From: Xanthomonas theicola
GTDB taxonomy: Bacteria; Pseudomonadota; Gammaproteobacteria; Xanthomonadales; Xanthomonadaceae
Length of the DNA stretch: 64,000 nt
Assembly (NCBI RefSeq): GCF_014236795.1
Contig: NZ_CP049017.1
Span: 412,001-476,000, forward strand
Reading direction: 5' to 3'
Made by a program: the position numbers and the translations under genes. Below, one piece after another: positions 9,102-18,806 of the stretch. Positions within the stretch are counted from its first letter, which is position 1; each line of letters starts with the position of its first letter. The notes beneath the pieces were generated by a model. The model made no database searches and had not been told where the DNA came from. It saw nothing but the letters and a program-made list of their open reading frames with translations.

Positions 9102-9129
9102 CAAAGAAAAGGCCCGGACATGCCGGGCC
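9102..9129 (-). terminator. Rho-independent terminator of the active M13 gene
   Basis: On the minus strand a GGCCCGG/CCGGGCC stem with a short loop is followed by TTTTCTTT. It lies 27 bases after the stop of the peptidase gene at 9156. Confidence 0.75.
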
Positions 9130-9155
9130 TGTTCCCGCGCAGTGGAGCGCTGCGC

Positions 9156-11276
9156 TTACCAGATCACGACCTGCCGGTCGCCGGCACGCACCATCGGCGA
9201 GTCGGCCTTGCACTGGAACGCGGCGGCGAAGGCCGGCAGGTTCGACGGCGCGCCAATCGCGCGGAACTGCGCCGGCGCGTGCGGATCGGTGGCCAGGCGC
9301 ACCATGGCGTTCTGCGGGGTGTACTTGGTGCGCCACCCGGTGGCCCAGTTGAGGAAGAAGTTCTGGTCGCGGGTCATGCCGCCCACCTTCGGGTCGTCCT
9401 TGCCCTCGGTGGCCTTCTTCATCGCGTCGTAGGCGGTGGTGAGGCCGCCCAGGTCGGCGATGTTCTCGCCCAGGGTCAGCTTGCCGTTGACCGGCTTGCC
9501 ATCCACCTTGTATTCGTCGAACTGCTTGACCAGCTTGCCGGTGAGCGCGGCGAACTTCTTGGCGTCGGCCGGGGTCCACCAGTTCTCGAAGTTGCCGGTC
9601 GGCCCGAAGCGCGCGCCCTGGTCGTCGTAGCCGTGGGTCATCTCGTGGCCGATCACCGCGCCGATGCCGCCGTAGTTGAACGCGTCGTCGGCGTCGGGAT
9701 CGAAGAACGGCGGCTGCAGGATGGCCGCGGGGAACACGATCTCGTTCTGCAGCGGGTTGTAGTAGGCGTTGACCGTCTGCGGGGTCATGCCCCACTCGGT
9801 CTTGTCCACCGGCTTGCCGATCTTGCTCAGGTTGTACTTGTAGTTGAACGCGGTGGCGGCGCGCACGTTGTCCAGGTAATTGTCGCGCTGGGTGCTCAGG
9901 CCGGTGTAGTCGCGCCACTTGTCCGGGTAGCCGATCTTCGGGGTGAAGGTCTTCCACTTGTCCAGGGCCTTGGCCTTGGTCTCCTCGCTCATCCAGGTGA
10001 GCTTCTCGATGCGCGCCTTCAGCGCCTGGCGCAGGTTCTCGACCAACTGCTGCATCTTGGCCTTGGCATCGGGGGAGAAGGCGACCTTGACGTACAGCTG
10101 GCCCATCGCCTCGCCGGCGCCGTCCTCGATGCTGCCCAGCACGCGCTTCCAGCGCGGCTTCATCTCGGCCTGGCCGTTGAGTTCCTTGCCGTAGAACGCG
10201 AAGTTTTCCTGCGCGAACGCATCGCTCAGGTACGGCGAGGCGCTGTCGACGGTGTGGAAGCGCAGGTAGGCGCGCCACACCGACGCGTCGGTGTCGCCCA
10301 GCGCCTTGCTCACTTCCTGGTGGAACGCCGGAATCGCCAGCGAGAACGTCTCCGGCACCGCCACGCCCTGCGATTCGAAGAACGTGGTCCAGGGGAAGTT
10401 CGGGGTCAGCTTGTCGGCCGCGGCCGGGGCGATCGGGTTGTAGGACAGTTCGACGTCGCGCGACAGCTGCTCGCTGGACTTGGAGACCTTGGCCAGCCGC
10501 GTTTCCAGCGCCACCACGTCCTTGGCCTGCTTGGCCGCGTCGGCCGCCGCCACGCCGGACAGTTCCAGCACCTTGGCCACGTGCGCCTGGTAGGCGGCCA
10601 GCTTTTCCTTCTTGTCGGCATCGAAGTAGTAGCCGCGGTCGGGCAGGCCCAGGCCGGCCTGCATCGCGTAGGCCATGTTCATCGACGAGTTCTTGAAGTC
10701 GGCTTCGGCGCGGAAGCCGAACAGGCCGTTCTCGCCCTTGGCCGCGCTCTGGCGCAGGTACTCGGCCACCGCCGGGCCGTCCTTGAGGCCGTCGATCGCG
10801 GTCAGGTCGGCCTGCAGCGGCGCGATGCCCTGCGCGTTGACCTTGGCTTCGTCCATGCCCGAGGCCCAGAAATCGCCGACGATCTTCTCTACGCCCTGCG
10901 CGTTGGCGGCAGCAGCCTGCTCGGCCAACTGGTGCTGCGCGGCCACCGAGCGCTCGTCCAGGATCGAGAACGCGCCCCAGCTGCTGCGGTCGTTGGGAAT
11001 CTCGTTGGCGGCCAGCCACTTGCCGTTGACGTAGCCGGCGAAATCGTCGCAGGCGTTCTTGCCCGGGTCCAGGTCGTTGGTGCTGAACGCGCTGTACGCC
11101 GGCAGCTTGCTGGCGTCGAGCTTCAGGTCGGCCGGCGCCGCGGCAGGGGCCGGCGCGGCGGCCTCGGTCTTGGCGGCGTCCGCGGCCGGCGCGGCCGGCT
11201 CTTGTTTGCCACAGCCGCTCAGCGCGGCGCTCACGGCCAGGGTCAACATCAGCATCTGGGGATTGCGAAAGGTCAC
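9156..11276 (-). CDS. M13 family zinc metallopeptidase lipoprotein
   Basis: About 706 residues if the GTG at 11276 is used; it has a GGAG box about eight bases upstream and adds an Arg before the hydrophobic core, whereas ATGs at 11255 and 11249 would give shorter leaders. The leader ends in the lipobox LSGC, so it is a lipoprotein, followed by an Ala/Pro-rich linker. The M13 fold follows: CDDFAGYVNGKW, the zinc motif HEMTH (His544, Glu545, His548), the third ligand in GENIADLGG, and the C-terminal cysteine region. These enzymes cut oligopeptides outside the cytoplasm. An inactive-looking paralogue follows at 6868; a gap of nearly 280 bases with a terminator separates them. Confidence 0.9.
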   Translation of the reverse strand: MTFRNPQMLMLTLAVSAALSGCGKQEPAAPAADAAKTEAAAPAPAAAPADLKLDASKLPAYSAFSTNDLDPGKNACDDFAGYVNGKWLAANEIPNDRSSWGAFSILDERSVAAQHQLAEQAAAANAQGVEKIVGDFWASGMDEAKVNAQGIAPLQADLTAIDGLKDGPAVAEYLRQSAAKGENGLFGFRAEADFKNSSMNMAYAMQAGLGLPDRGYYFDADKKEKLAAYQAHVAKVLELSGVAAADAAKQAKDVVALETRLAKVSKSSEQLSRDVELSYNPIAPAAADKLTPNFPWTTFFESQGVAVPETFSLAIPAFHQEVSKALGDTDASVWRAYLRFHTVDSASPYLSDAFAQENFAFYGKELNGQAEMKPRWKRVLGSIEDGAGEAMGQLYVKVAFSPDAKAKMQQLVENLRQALKARIEKLTWMSEETKAKALDKWKTFTPKIGYPDKWRDYTGLSTQRDNYLDNVRAATAFNYKYNLSKIGKPVDKTEWGMTPQTVNAYYNPLQNEIVFPAAILQPPFFDPDADDAFNYGGIGAVIGHEMTHGYDDQGARFGPTGNFENWWTPADAKKFAALTGKLVKQFDEYKVDGKPVNGKLTLGENIADLGGLTTAYDAMKKATEGKDDPKVGGMTRDQNFFLNWATGWRTKYTPQNAMVRLATDPHAPAQFRAIGAPSNLPAFAAAFQCKADSPMVRAGDRQVVIW

Positions 11277-11498
11277 AAGGAAACTCCAAGCCAGCGTGGA
11301 TACGGAATGGCCCGACGGGCCGTGGCGAGACTGTACGCCGCCGCCCGGGGTTTCAGGGGTGTCGAAGGTCATGGGCCGGGCGCGGCGGTCGGCCGCGAGC
11401 GCGCCGGCACCACCCCGCCGCGCGTGCCGTCCAGCGCTGCGGATTCCTGCGCCGGACCGGCGCGGGCCACGGCGCGGGACTGGCCTATGATGCCGGCC

Positions 11499-13091
11499 AT
11501 GACCCGCCAATCGCCCTGCGATGCCCTGATCGTCGGCGCCGGCCACAACGGCCTGGTCTGTGCCGCCTACCTGGCGCGGGCCGGCTGGAAGGTGACGCTG
11601 CTGGAGCGGCGCGGGGTGGTCGGTGGCGCCGCGGTCACCGAGCAGTTCCATCCCGGTTTCCGCAATTCGGTGGCCGCGTACACGGTGTCGTTGCTGCAGC
11701 CGAAGGTGATCGCCGACCTCGGCCTGGCCGCGCACGGCCTGCGCATCGTGCCGCGCCGCTGCAACAACTTCGTGCCGCTGCCGGACGAGCGCTACCTGCT
11801 GGCCGGAGCCGGGCTCACCCAGGCGCAGGTGGCCAAGTTCTCCGCACGCGACGCCGCGCGCCTGCCCGCCTACGAGGCGCGGCTGGAACGCATGGCCGAC
11901 GTGCTGCGCGCACTGGCGCTGCAGCCGCCGCCGAACGTCACCGATGGCGGTTGGGCGCAGGCGTTGCCGGAACTGCTGCGCGCCGGCCGCCTCGGCCGCC
12001 GCCTGCATGCGCTCGATCCCGGCCTGCGCCAGGAACTGCTGGATCTGTTCACCATCTCCGCCGCCGAGTACCTGGAGCGCTGGTTCGAGAGCGACCCGGT
12101 CAAGGCCTTGTTCGGCTTCGACGGCATCGTCGGCAACTACGCCAGCCCGTACACGCCTGGCTCGGCCTATGTGCTGCTGCACCACGTGTTCGGGCAGTGC
12201 AACGGGGTCAAGGGCGCCTGGGGCCATGCGCTCGGCGGCATGGGCGCGATCACCCAGGCGATGGCCGCGGCGGCGCGCGCCGCCGGCGCGCAGATCCGCA
12301 CCGGCACCGGCGTGCGCGAGATCCTGGTCGAGGACGGACGCGCGGTCGGCGTGGTCACCGAACACGGCGAGCGCCTGCACGCGCGCCGCATCGTCGCCAA
12401 CGTCAATCCCAAGCTGCTGTACGAGCGCCTGCTCGACCCGGCGCATGTACCCGCCGCCGTCCGCGAGCGCATGGCCCAGTGGCGCTGCGGCTCGGGCACG
12501 TTCCGGATGAACGTGGCGCTGTCGCGATTGCCCGAGTTCCGCGCGCTGCCGGGACCGGGAGACCACCTCACCGCCGGCATCATCCTGGCGCCGAGCCTGG
12601 ACTACATGGACCGCGCCTACCGCGACGCACGCGAGCATGGCTGGTCGCGCGCGCCGATCGTCGAATTGCTGATCCCGAGCACCCTGGACGCTTCGCTGGC
12701 GCTGCCGGGGCGGCACGTGGCCAGTCTGTTCTGCCAGCACGTGGCGCCGCAGCTACCGGACGGGCGCAGCTGGGACGCGCATCGCGACGAGGTTGCCGAG
12801 TTGATGATCGCCACCGTCGAACGCTACGCGCCGGGCTTCGCCGCCTCGGTGCTGGGCCGGCAGGCGCTGACCCCGCTGGACCTGGAGCGCAGCTTCGGCC
12901 TGGTCGGCGGCGACATCTTCCACGGTGCGCTGAGCCTCAACCAACTGTTCAGTGCGCGGCCGATGCTCGGCCAGGCCGCCTACCGTGGCGCCATCCCAGG
13001 ACTGTACCTGTGCGGCTCCGGCACCCACCCGGGCGGCGGCGTGACCGGCGCGCCCGGGCACAATGCGGCGATGGCGCTGCTGGGGCGTTGA
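11499..13091 (+). CDS. FAD-dependent oxidoreductase, PYROXD2/phytoene-desaturase-like
   Basis: A 530-residue flavoprotein. The N-terminus has the dinucleotide-binding motif DALIVGAGHNGLVCAAYLA, and the C-terminus has the matching GLYLCGSGTHPGGGVTGAPGHNAA signature of the amine-oxidase/phytoene-desaturase superfamily. The closest named group I recognise is PYROXD2. Its reaction in bacteria is not settled, and there are no carotenoid genes next to it. In-frame ATGs at 11487 and 11490 are alternative starts; none has a strong ribosome site. The gene is divergent from the M13 peptidase and convergent with the S9 peptidase. Confidence 0.85.
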   Translation: MTRQSPCDALIVGAGHNGLVCAAYLARAGWKVTLLERRGVVGGAAVTEQFHPGFRNSVAAYTVSLLQPKVIADLGLAAHGLRIVPRRCNNFVPLPDERYLLAGAGLTQAQVAKFSARDAARLPAYEARLERMADVLRALALQPPPNVTDGGWAQALPELLRAGRLGRRLHALDPGLRQELLDLFTISAAEYLERWFESDPVKALFGFDGIVGNYASPYTPGSAYVLLHHVFGQCNGVKGAWGHALGGMGAITQAMAAAARAAGAQIRTGTGVREILVEDGRAVGVVTEHGERLHARRIVANVNPKLLYERLLDPAHVPAAVRERMAQWRCGSGTFRMNVALSRLPEFRALPGPGDHLTAGIILAPSLDYMDRAYRDAREHGWSRAPIVELLIPSTLDASLALPGRHVASLFCQHVAPQLPDGRSWDAHRDEVAELMIATVERYAPGFAASVLGRQALTPLDLERSFGLVGGDIFHGALSLNQLFSARPMLGQAAYRGAIPGLYLCGSGTHPGGGVTGAPGHNAAMALLGR

Positions 13092-13109
13092 GTGCGCATC
13101 CGACGCCAT

Positions 13110-13137
13110 CAAAAAAAAGCCCTGGCAGCGCCAGGGC
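13110..13137 (-). terminator. Rho-independent terminator of the S9 peptidase gene
   Basis: On the minus strand a GCCCTGGC/GCCAGGGC stem with a three-base loop is followed by eight T residues. It lies between the convergent flavoprotein and S9 peptidase genes and serves the minus-strand gene; the plus-strand side lacks a T-run. Confidence 0.85.
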
Positions 13138-13195
13138 AACGGGAACGCGGAACATGTTTCGAGCGGCGACGGCTTGCCGCCGGGGGCGCCTCGAC

Positions 13196-15211
13196 TCAGG
13201 GCGCGTCGACAACCGCTTGCGTTGCTGCGGCCGGCGCCGGCGCCGCGGCGCCGAGCAGATGGGCATCGAAGAACGCCAGCATCTTGCCGTACAGGTTGAG
13301 GTTGTTCTCTTCCTTGTAGAAACCGTGGCCCTCGCCGGATTGCACGATCACACCCGCGGGCGGATGGCCGGCGGCCTGCAGCGCCCTGGCCAGCGCTTCG
13401 GTGTGCTCGGGCGGGCAGCGGTCGTCGCGCGCGCCGGCGGCGAGATAGATCGGCAGCGTCAGCGCAGCGACGTGATTGATCGGCGACATCCGTTCCTGCT
13501 CGGCCGCGCTGCTGCCGAACGCGCGCAGCAGGTAGCGCTTGCCGCTCTCGTGCTTGCTGGTGTCGCTGAGCCGCAGCTGGATCTTGGCGTCGTACATGCC
13601 GACATAGCCGAACGCGCAGCGGAACAGACCGGGCGCGCGCACCGGCGCCATCATCGACGCATAGCCGCCGAAGCTGCCGCCGTAGATGCAGATCCGCGAC
13701 GCGTCGGCCAGTCCCTGCCGGATCGCGTACTGGGTCCCGTCGACGATGTCGTTGATGATGCCGCCGTCCCACTGCCCGTAGGCGCGGTCCTGGAACGCCT
13801 TGCCGAAGCCGCCGGAGCCGCGGTAATTGATCTGCAAGGTGGCGTAGCCATGGCTGGCGAACATCTGCGCTTCGGGATTGAAGCCCCAGCTGTCGCGCGG
13901 CCCCATCGGCCCGCCGTGTACGTTGACGATCAGCGGCAGCCGCCTGGCCTGCGCGCCGGCGGGGACGGTCAGGTAGCCGTGAATGACCAGGCCGTCGCGC
14001 GCGGTGAAGCGGATCGGCTTGATCGTGGCCATCTTGGCGGTGTCGATCCACGGCCGGCTCTTCATCAGGAACCGCGCCTTGCCGCTGGCGCGTTCGTAGA
14101 GATACAGCTCGCCGGGATTCTGGTCGCTGCGCACGCTGACCAGGATGCGGTCGCCGTTGCGGGTGGCGCTGGCGAAGTCCACGTACTGGCCCGGGAACGC
14201 CGCAGCCAGGCGAGTGTACAGCGCCGCGTCGGGATGATCCTGGTCGAGCAGGGTGACCTGCGGCGCGCCGGCCTCGGTCACCGCCGCCAGCGCGACGTCG
14301 GACCCGTCGGTGGCGTTGATGGTGCGTGCGACCTCGCTGACCTGGTCCTGGAACAGCGCGGTGAAGCGGCCGCTGTGCGGGTCCAGGGTGCCGAACGCGC
14401 CCGGCGCCTTGCCGTCGTCGCGGGTGGCGTAGATCCTGCCGTCGGCGGCCGACCAGGCGATGTCCAGGCGCGCACCGTCGGCCTTGCTGGAATTGATCAG
14501 TTCCCACTTGCCGTTCTTCAGCGCGTAGGCCTCGCTGTGGCTGTCGAAGCCGGTGCTTTCGTCCTTGTCGCTCTGGCACGAGGCGAACGCGGGCAGCTTG
14601 TCGGCGCCCAGCGCGATCGCGCAGTTCTCCTTGGGCGCGCGGCCCAGCGATTTGCGCCGTCCGCTGAGCGTGTCGATCATCACCACTTCGGTGCCGGCGC
14701 CCTCGGACGAGCGCGGATAGCGCACCTGCATGATCACGTTGAGGTCGTCGTCGCGCAGTGTGTCCAGCAGCGAAAACGCTTCGCGGCCCACGCTCTTGCC
14801 GCGCTGGGTGACGCTCTGGGTGCCGTACTCGATCAAGGTGCGCGGTTGCGTGCCGTCGGCGTTGACCGCGAACCATTCGCCGGTGCCCAACGGCCGTTCG
14901 AACGAACCGACCTTCTTGACCGCGGTGAACAGCAGGCGATGGGGGCCGGCCCAATAGAATGCGCCGACGCTCTTGTTGTCGGGCAGCACGCTGACCTTGA
15001 TCGGCTTGAGGTCGCGGGTGCCGAGCACGGTGAGCACGTCCTGCTCGCCGCGGTCCACGGTCAGCGCCAGGTACTCGCCGTCGGGGGAGATCTTGGCCGC
15101 GCTGTAGGTGGGGCGTTTGACGAAATCGGATAGGGGCGGAGCGGGGACGGCTGCCGCCACGCCGCCATGCAGGGCCATGCCCAGTGCACAGATGCCGAGA
15201 AGTCGCTTCAT
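13196..15211 (-). CDS. S9 family (prolyl oligopeptidase-type) peptidase, exported
   Basis: A 671-residue protein with a signal peptide (GICALGMALHGGVAAA), an N-terminal beta-propeller-like region, and a C-terminal alpha/beta hydrolase domain. The catalytic residues are visible: Ser513 in GGSFGG, Asp596/597 in GARDDRCP, and His629 in EGHGF. Such enzymes release dipeptides or trim short peptides in the periplasm. The start at 15211 was chosen because it follows AAAGGAT and opens directly into the signal peptide. It lies 76 bases after the TonB-dependent receptor on the same strand, so the receptor may import the peptides it makes or needs. Confidence 0.9.
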   Translation of the reverse strand: MKRLLGICALGMALHGGVAAAVPAPPLSDFVKRPTYSAAKISPDGEYLALTVDRGEQDVLTVLGTRDLKPIKVSVLPDNKSVGAFYWAGPHRLLFTAVKKVGSFERPLGTGEWFAVNADGTQPRTLIEYGTQSVTQRGKSVGREAFSLLDTLRDDDLNVIMQVRYPRSSEGAGTEVVMIDTLSGRRKSLGRAPKENCAIALGADKLPAFASCQSDKDESTGFDSHSEAYALKNGKWELINSSKADGARLDIAWSAADGRIYATRDDGKAPGAFGTLDPHSGRFTALFQDQVSEVARTINATDGSDVALAAVTEAGAPQVTLLDQDHPDAALYTRLAAAFPGQYVDFASATRNGDRILVSVRSDQNPGELYLYERASGKARFLMKSRPWIDTAKMATIKPIRFTARDGLVIHGYLTVPAGAQARRLPLIVNVHGGPMGPRDSWGFNPEAQMFASHGYATLQINYRGSGGFGKAFQDRAYGQWDGGIINDIVDGTQYAIRQGLADASRICIYGGSFGGYASMMAPVRAPGLFRCAFGYVGMYDAKIQLRLSDTSKHESGKRYLLRAFGSSAAEQERMSPINHVAALTLPIYLAAGARDDRCPPEHTEALARALQAAGHPPAGVIVQSGEGHGFYKEENNLNLYGKMLAFFDAHLLGAAAPAPAAATQAVVDAP

Positions 15212-15244
15212 GAAACAGATCCTTTGCGATGGTGCACCCGGCAA

Positions 15245-15264
15245 GCGCCCGGATCGCCGGGCGC
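15245..15264. other. Perfect inverted repeat between receptor and S9 peptidase genes
   Basis: GCGCCCGG-ATCG-CCGGGCGC forms an eight-pair stem just after the receptor stop. No T-run follows on either strand, so it may only dampen read-through from the receptor gene to the peptidase gene or protect the upstream mRNA end. Confidence 0.55.
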
Positions 15265-15287
15265 CTGCCTGCCTGGAGCGTCGCCGC

Positions 15288-18131
15288 TCAGCGGAAGCGG
15301 TACTGGAACTCCGCCGCCACTTCGCGGCCGTACGGGCTGTAGGCGCGCCAGAAGTACGGGTAGGTGTTGTAGCCGCTGTCCTTCGGATGGGTCTTGTCGA
15401 ACACGTTGTTGACGTAGAAGTTGACCATCAGCTTGTCGGTCAGCTTCTTGCCCACGTTCGCGTTCCACACCAAGTACGGTGCGATGCGGCCGGTTTCCTG
15501 CCAGTTCGGCAGGCTGCCGTAGCGGAGCATGAACAGCGCCGCCTGCCAGTCGTTCTTCTCCCAGGTCGCGGTGGTGCGGATGCGGCTGCGGAAGTCGAAG
15601 TTGGTCAGGTTGTCGCGGTAGTCGAGAATCGGATCGCCCTTGAACTCGCTCGACATCTGCTCCAGCGTGTGCGAGTAGCCGACCTGGAAGCGGAAGTTGC
15701 CCAGGCGATCGGTGTCCAGGCGGTAGTCCAACGACGCGTCGATGCCCTTGGTACCGAGGAACGCGCGGTTGATCGGGCCGCGGCGGATCTCGGTGATCTG
15801 GCCATCGTTCGGCGTGCCCGGCGCGCTCAGGCGGCTCACCCGCGACAGCATGTCGTTGCAGAACGCCGAACCCGGCGCGCCCAGCGTGAACGGATTGCGG
15901 TTGCGGGTCAGCCCGGTTGTGCAGCCGGCTTCGCCGTCGAGGATGTAGCTGGAACTGATGTCGGCGACCACGTTCTCCAGGCGGATGTCGTAGTAGTCGG
16001 CGGTGAGCGACAGGCCCTCCATCACGTCCCAGACCACGCCGGCGGTCCACGACTTGCCGGTCTCCTCGCTCAGCGCGGTGGTGCCCTGGCGCACGCCGAA
16101 CGCGCTGTAGTTGACCGTGCTGTCCGAGGCCGGACACTGCGCGGCGCTGCGGCCGCTTTCCAGGCAGCGACGGGTGTCGAAGATGCCGCTGAACGAACCG
16201 CTGCGATCGGCGAACACGTAGTGCAGGTCCGGCGCGCGGAAGCTGGTGGAGTAGGAGCCACGCAACAGCAGGTTGTCCAGCGGCCGCCATTCCAGCCCGG
16301 CGTTCCACGTCTTGGCGTCGTCCACGGCGGTGATGTCGTCGTATTTGTCCAGCCGGCCGGCCAGGTGCGCCTTGAGCGTGCTCAGGATCGGGATCGACAT
16401 TTCCAGGCCCAGCGCATAGCGGTCGCGTTTGCCGCCGCCGCCGGTGCCGGTGAAGTTGTACGGGCGATCGGCGCCGGTGTAGTCGGGCAGGATGCGCGGA
16501 TCGGCGTTGAGCTTGTACTCCTGTTGCGAGGCTTCCAGGATCGCGGCGAAGCCCAGCGCGCCGGCCGGCAACTCGAACAGGTCGCCGGAGACGACGAAAC
16601 TGCCCTGGTTGACGTGCGAGTTGGCGTCGGTGTCGACCGAGGTGCTCAGCGCCGAGAACTGCTCGGGGGTCAGCGCGGTGTAGTAGCGCTGCTGGTTCAG
16701 GCGGTACACCGGATAGCTGACGCCGCCGACCACGCGGGTGCCCAGCTGCGGTCCGAGGAAGTAGTCGTTGATCGCCGAGGCCGTCAGCCGCGGGTACTTG
16801 ACCTTCACTTCGTACTCGGCGCGCGACAGGGTCAGGTCCCAATCGAAGCGGTCGGCCCATTTGCCGCGCAGGCCGGCGGCGAAGTCGTAGGACTTCTCCT
16901 TGTTCCTGGCCATCAGGCGCTCGACGCCGCCGGCTTCCTGCGGGGTGAAGATACGCAGCGCGTCGACCAGTGCGTTGAAGCCGGGGTCGAACCATAGCGC
17001 GCCGCCGCTGCGGCCGTTCCAGAACTGGGTGCCGGAGGTGTACTTGGCTTCGGAGGACCAGGCCTGCAGGCTGGCCCAGCCCTGGGTGCCGCCTTCGAAG
17101 TCGAAGGTGCCGTAGGCGTAACCGGACAGGTCGTTGTTCTGGTTGCGGATGGTCTGGTAGCCCGGGTCCTTGAAGGTGCCGCAGGCCTGGCCGAGATTGG
17201 TGATGGCGCCGGTGCTGCTGGCGGTGCGATAGTTCCAGCGCACCCACTCCTCGCCCAGCTGCTCGCAGGCGCCGGCGGGAGGCGCGAAGTAGGAATTGGC
17301 GCTGGAACCGGTGCGGCGCCGTACCCGCATGGTGCCGGCCGGCTGGATGCCGACGAACGCCGGCGGCAGCGGGTTGTCCAGCGAGGAATCCATGAAGTCG
17401 CGCTGGTAGGCGAACAGCGGCTCGCCGGCGGTGTATTCAAAGGCGTAGGTCAGGCTCCAGCGGTCGCCGGTCTTGCCGCCGATCCACTGGAAGTCGCCGG
17501 TGTCGCCGCCGCCGCGGGTCAGCGTGCTGCCGCGCAGCTTGACCAGGTCGCCCTCGTAGTTGGTTTTGAGGATCACGTTGATCACGCCGGCCACCGCATC
17601 GGAGCCGTAGATGGCCGATGCGCCGCCGGCCAGGATCTCGATCCGATCCACCGCCGCGGCGGGAATGTTGCCGAAGTTGGCGAAATTGCTCTGGGCGTTG
17701 TACGGCAGCGGGTAGTCGGCGGCGCGGCGGCCGTTGATCAGCAGCAGGGTCCGCCCGGGACCCAGGCCGCGCAGGTTGATGACGCTGGCGTTGGGCGTGA
17801 AGCCGCCCTGGAACAGCTCGTTCTGGGTCGAGCCGGAGGCCTGGGTCAAGGTGTTCAGCGCGTCGAAGACGGTGTTGAAGCCTTCGCGCTCGATCTGCCC
17901 GGCGGAAATGATGGTGACCGGCAAGGGACCCTCGACCTCGGTGCGCTTGATGCGCGAACCGGTGACCGTGACCTTGTCCAGGGTGTGCGCCTTTGCGCCG
18001 GTCGCCTCGGTCAGTTGTTCCGTTTCGCTCGTCGCGTTTTGCGCGAACGCCTGTCCGAAGGACAGGGCAAGAACCATGGATACAGCAACGACCAGAAGAC
18101 TCCGCTTGGGAGTCGATGCTTCGACTGACAT
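15288..18131 (-). CDS. TonB-dependent outer-membrane receptor 1
   Basis: A 947-residue receptor. The signal peptide ends near FGQAFA, and a KVTVTGSRIKR TonB-box-like stretch precedes the plug domain (VTIISAGQIEREGFNTV, RTLLLINGRRA, DRIEILAGGASAIYGSDAVAGVINVIL). A long beta-barrel follows, closing with an aromatic-rich YPYFWRAYSPYGREVAAEFQYRFR-type end. The GGGGG ribosome site a few bases before the ATG at 18131 supports this start over the longer frame. The ligand is unknown; Xanthomonas has many such receptors for peptides, carbohydrates and siderophores. The S9 peptidase that follows on the same strand makes a peptide ligand plausible. Confidence 0.93.
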   Translation of the reverse strand: MSVEASTPKRSLLVVAVSMVLALSFGQAFAQNATSETEQLTEATGAKAHTLDKVTVTGSRIKRTEVEGPLPVTIISAGQIEREGFNTVFDALNTLTQASGSTQNELFQGGFTPNASVINLRGLGPGRTLLLINGRRAADYPLPYNAQSNFANFGNIPAAAVDRIEILAGGASAIYGSDAVAGVINVILKTNYEGDLVKLRGSTLTRGGGDTGDFQWIGGKTGDRWSLTYAFEYTAGEPLFAYQRDFMDSSLDNPLPPAFVGIQPAGTMRVRRRTGSSANSYFAPPAGACEQLGEEWVRWNYRTASSTGAITNLGQACGTFKDPGYQTIRNQNNDLSGYAYGTFDFEGGTQGWASLQAWSSEAKYTSGTQFWNGRSGGALWFDPGFNALVDALRIFTPQEAGGVERLMARNKEKSYDFAAGLRGKWADRFDWDLTLSRAEYEVKVKYPRLTASAINDYFLGPQLGTRVVGGVSYPVYRLNQQRYYTALTPEQFSALSTSVDTDANSHVNQGSFVVSGDLFELPAGALGFAAILEASQQEYKLNADPRILPDYTGADRPYNFTGTGGGGKRDRYALGLEMSIPILSTLKAHLAGRLDKYDDITAVDDAKTWNAGLEWRPLDNLLLRGSYSTSFRAPDLHYVFADRSGSFSGIFDTRRCLESGRSAAQCPASDSTVNYSAFGVRQGTTALSEETGKSWTAGVVWDVMEGLSLTADYYDIRLENVVADISSSYILDGEAGCTTGLTRNRNPFTLGAPGSAFCNDMLSRVSRLSAPGTPNDGQITEIRRGPINRAFLGTKGIDASLDYRLDTDRLGNFRFQVGYSHTLEQMSSEFKGDPILDYRDNLTNFDFRSRIRTTATWEKNDWQAALFMLRYGSLPNWQETGRIAPYLVWNANVGKKLTDKLMVNFYVNNVFDKTHPKDSGYNTYPYFWRAYSPYGREVAAEFQYRFR

Positions 18132-18765
18132 GAAATTCCCCCAGGTACTGTCGAGTACGCAGCTCCTCCTGAACCGGTACGTTCTCAAAGAACGCGCAAT
18201 CCCTGTCACGTTTCTTGACCGTAGCATGAATGAGCGGTGCAGGTAACATCAAAGTGGCATTTTCTTGCAAGAACCCGAAACATTTAAGGTGTAACGTTAC
18301 AGGGCCACGAGCAGCCCTGCCGCGGCGCAGTGCCCGTCCGCCATGCGCTCCCCGCGTAGCCGACAGTGCGAGGCTTGCCGGCCCGGGGAACGCGTAGGGA
18401 CTGTAGAAAGGCGCTCCTCAAGGTGGCCGATGGCCGCTTCGCCGCGCCTTCGAGCGCCAGCTTGGTGCGCTGCGGGAGGCGTTTGCGTGCGCCTAGAGCA
18501 CTTTCGATCCACGCGAGGCCACCCGGAGTCGCTCCCGCAACACTCCGCTGGCTGCAAATATCAGCGTCGAAAATGCCCTGGCGCAGCGCTCGGGCGCTGG
18601 CTTGGTCGGCCGTGCCGTTCAGCGCCATCGGGGCGCTTCGGATCTGCGTGGTCGTGGCCAGGCGCAACGGCGCTCGTGTGCCGGCTCGTGCGGCGCTCGA
18701 TCAGCGCGGCTGGAGCCAGGCGCCGCGGCTCGCGCAGCACCTGCTCAGGAAGCGATGAAAGAAAC
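18132..18765. other. Intergenic region between the two receptor genes
   Basis: About 630 bases hold no convincing gene. The right part near the receptor 1 start should hold its promoter. An intergenic repeat copy lies at 18492-18541 (listed separately). Open frames here are Ala/Arg-rich shadows without domains. Confidence 0.5.
18492..18541 (+). repeat. Intergenic repeat, copy 1 (CTAGAGC...GATCCA...GGAGTCGCTCCC)
   Basis: This diverged copy begins CTAGAGCACTTTCGATCCA and ends in a GTCGCTCCCGCAA segment. Related copies lie at 35248-35297 (reverse) and 55870-55915. The GTGGGAGCG half resembles the widely scattered GTGGGAGCGACTTC intergenic repeats of Xanthomonads. Confidence 0.55.
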
Positions 18766-18793
18766 AAGCCCACCGGCGCGGGTGGGCTTTTCC
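18766..18793. terminator. Bidirectional-type terminator after receptor 2
   Basis: An AAGCCCACC/GGTGGGCTT stem with a six-base loop lies 14 bases past the receptor 2 stop. On the minus strand it is followed by GTTTCTTTC, and on the plus strand by TTCC. It most likely ends the receptor 2 transcript. Confidence 0.75.
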
Positions 18794-18806
18794 TGCTTGC
18801 GAGTTG

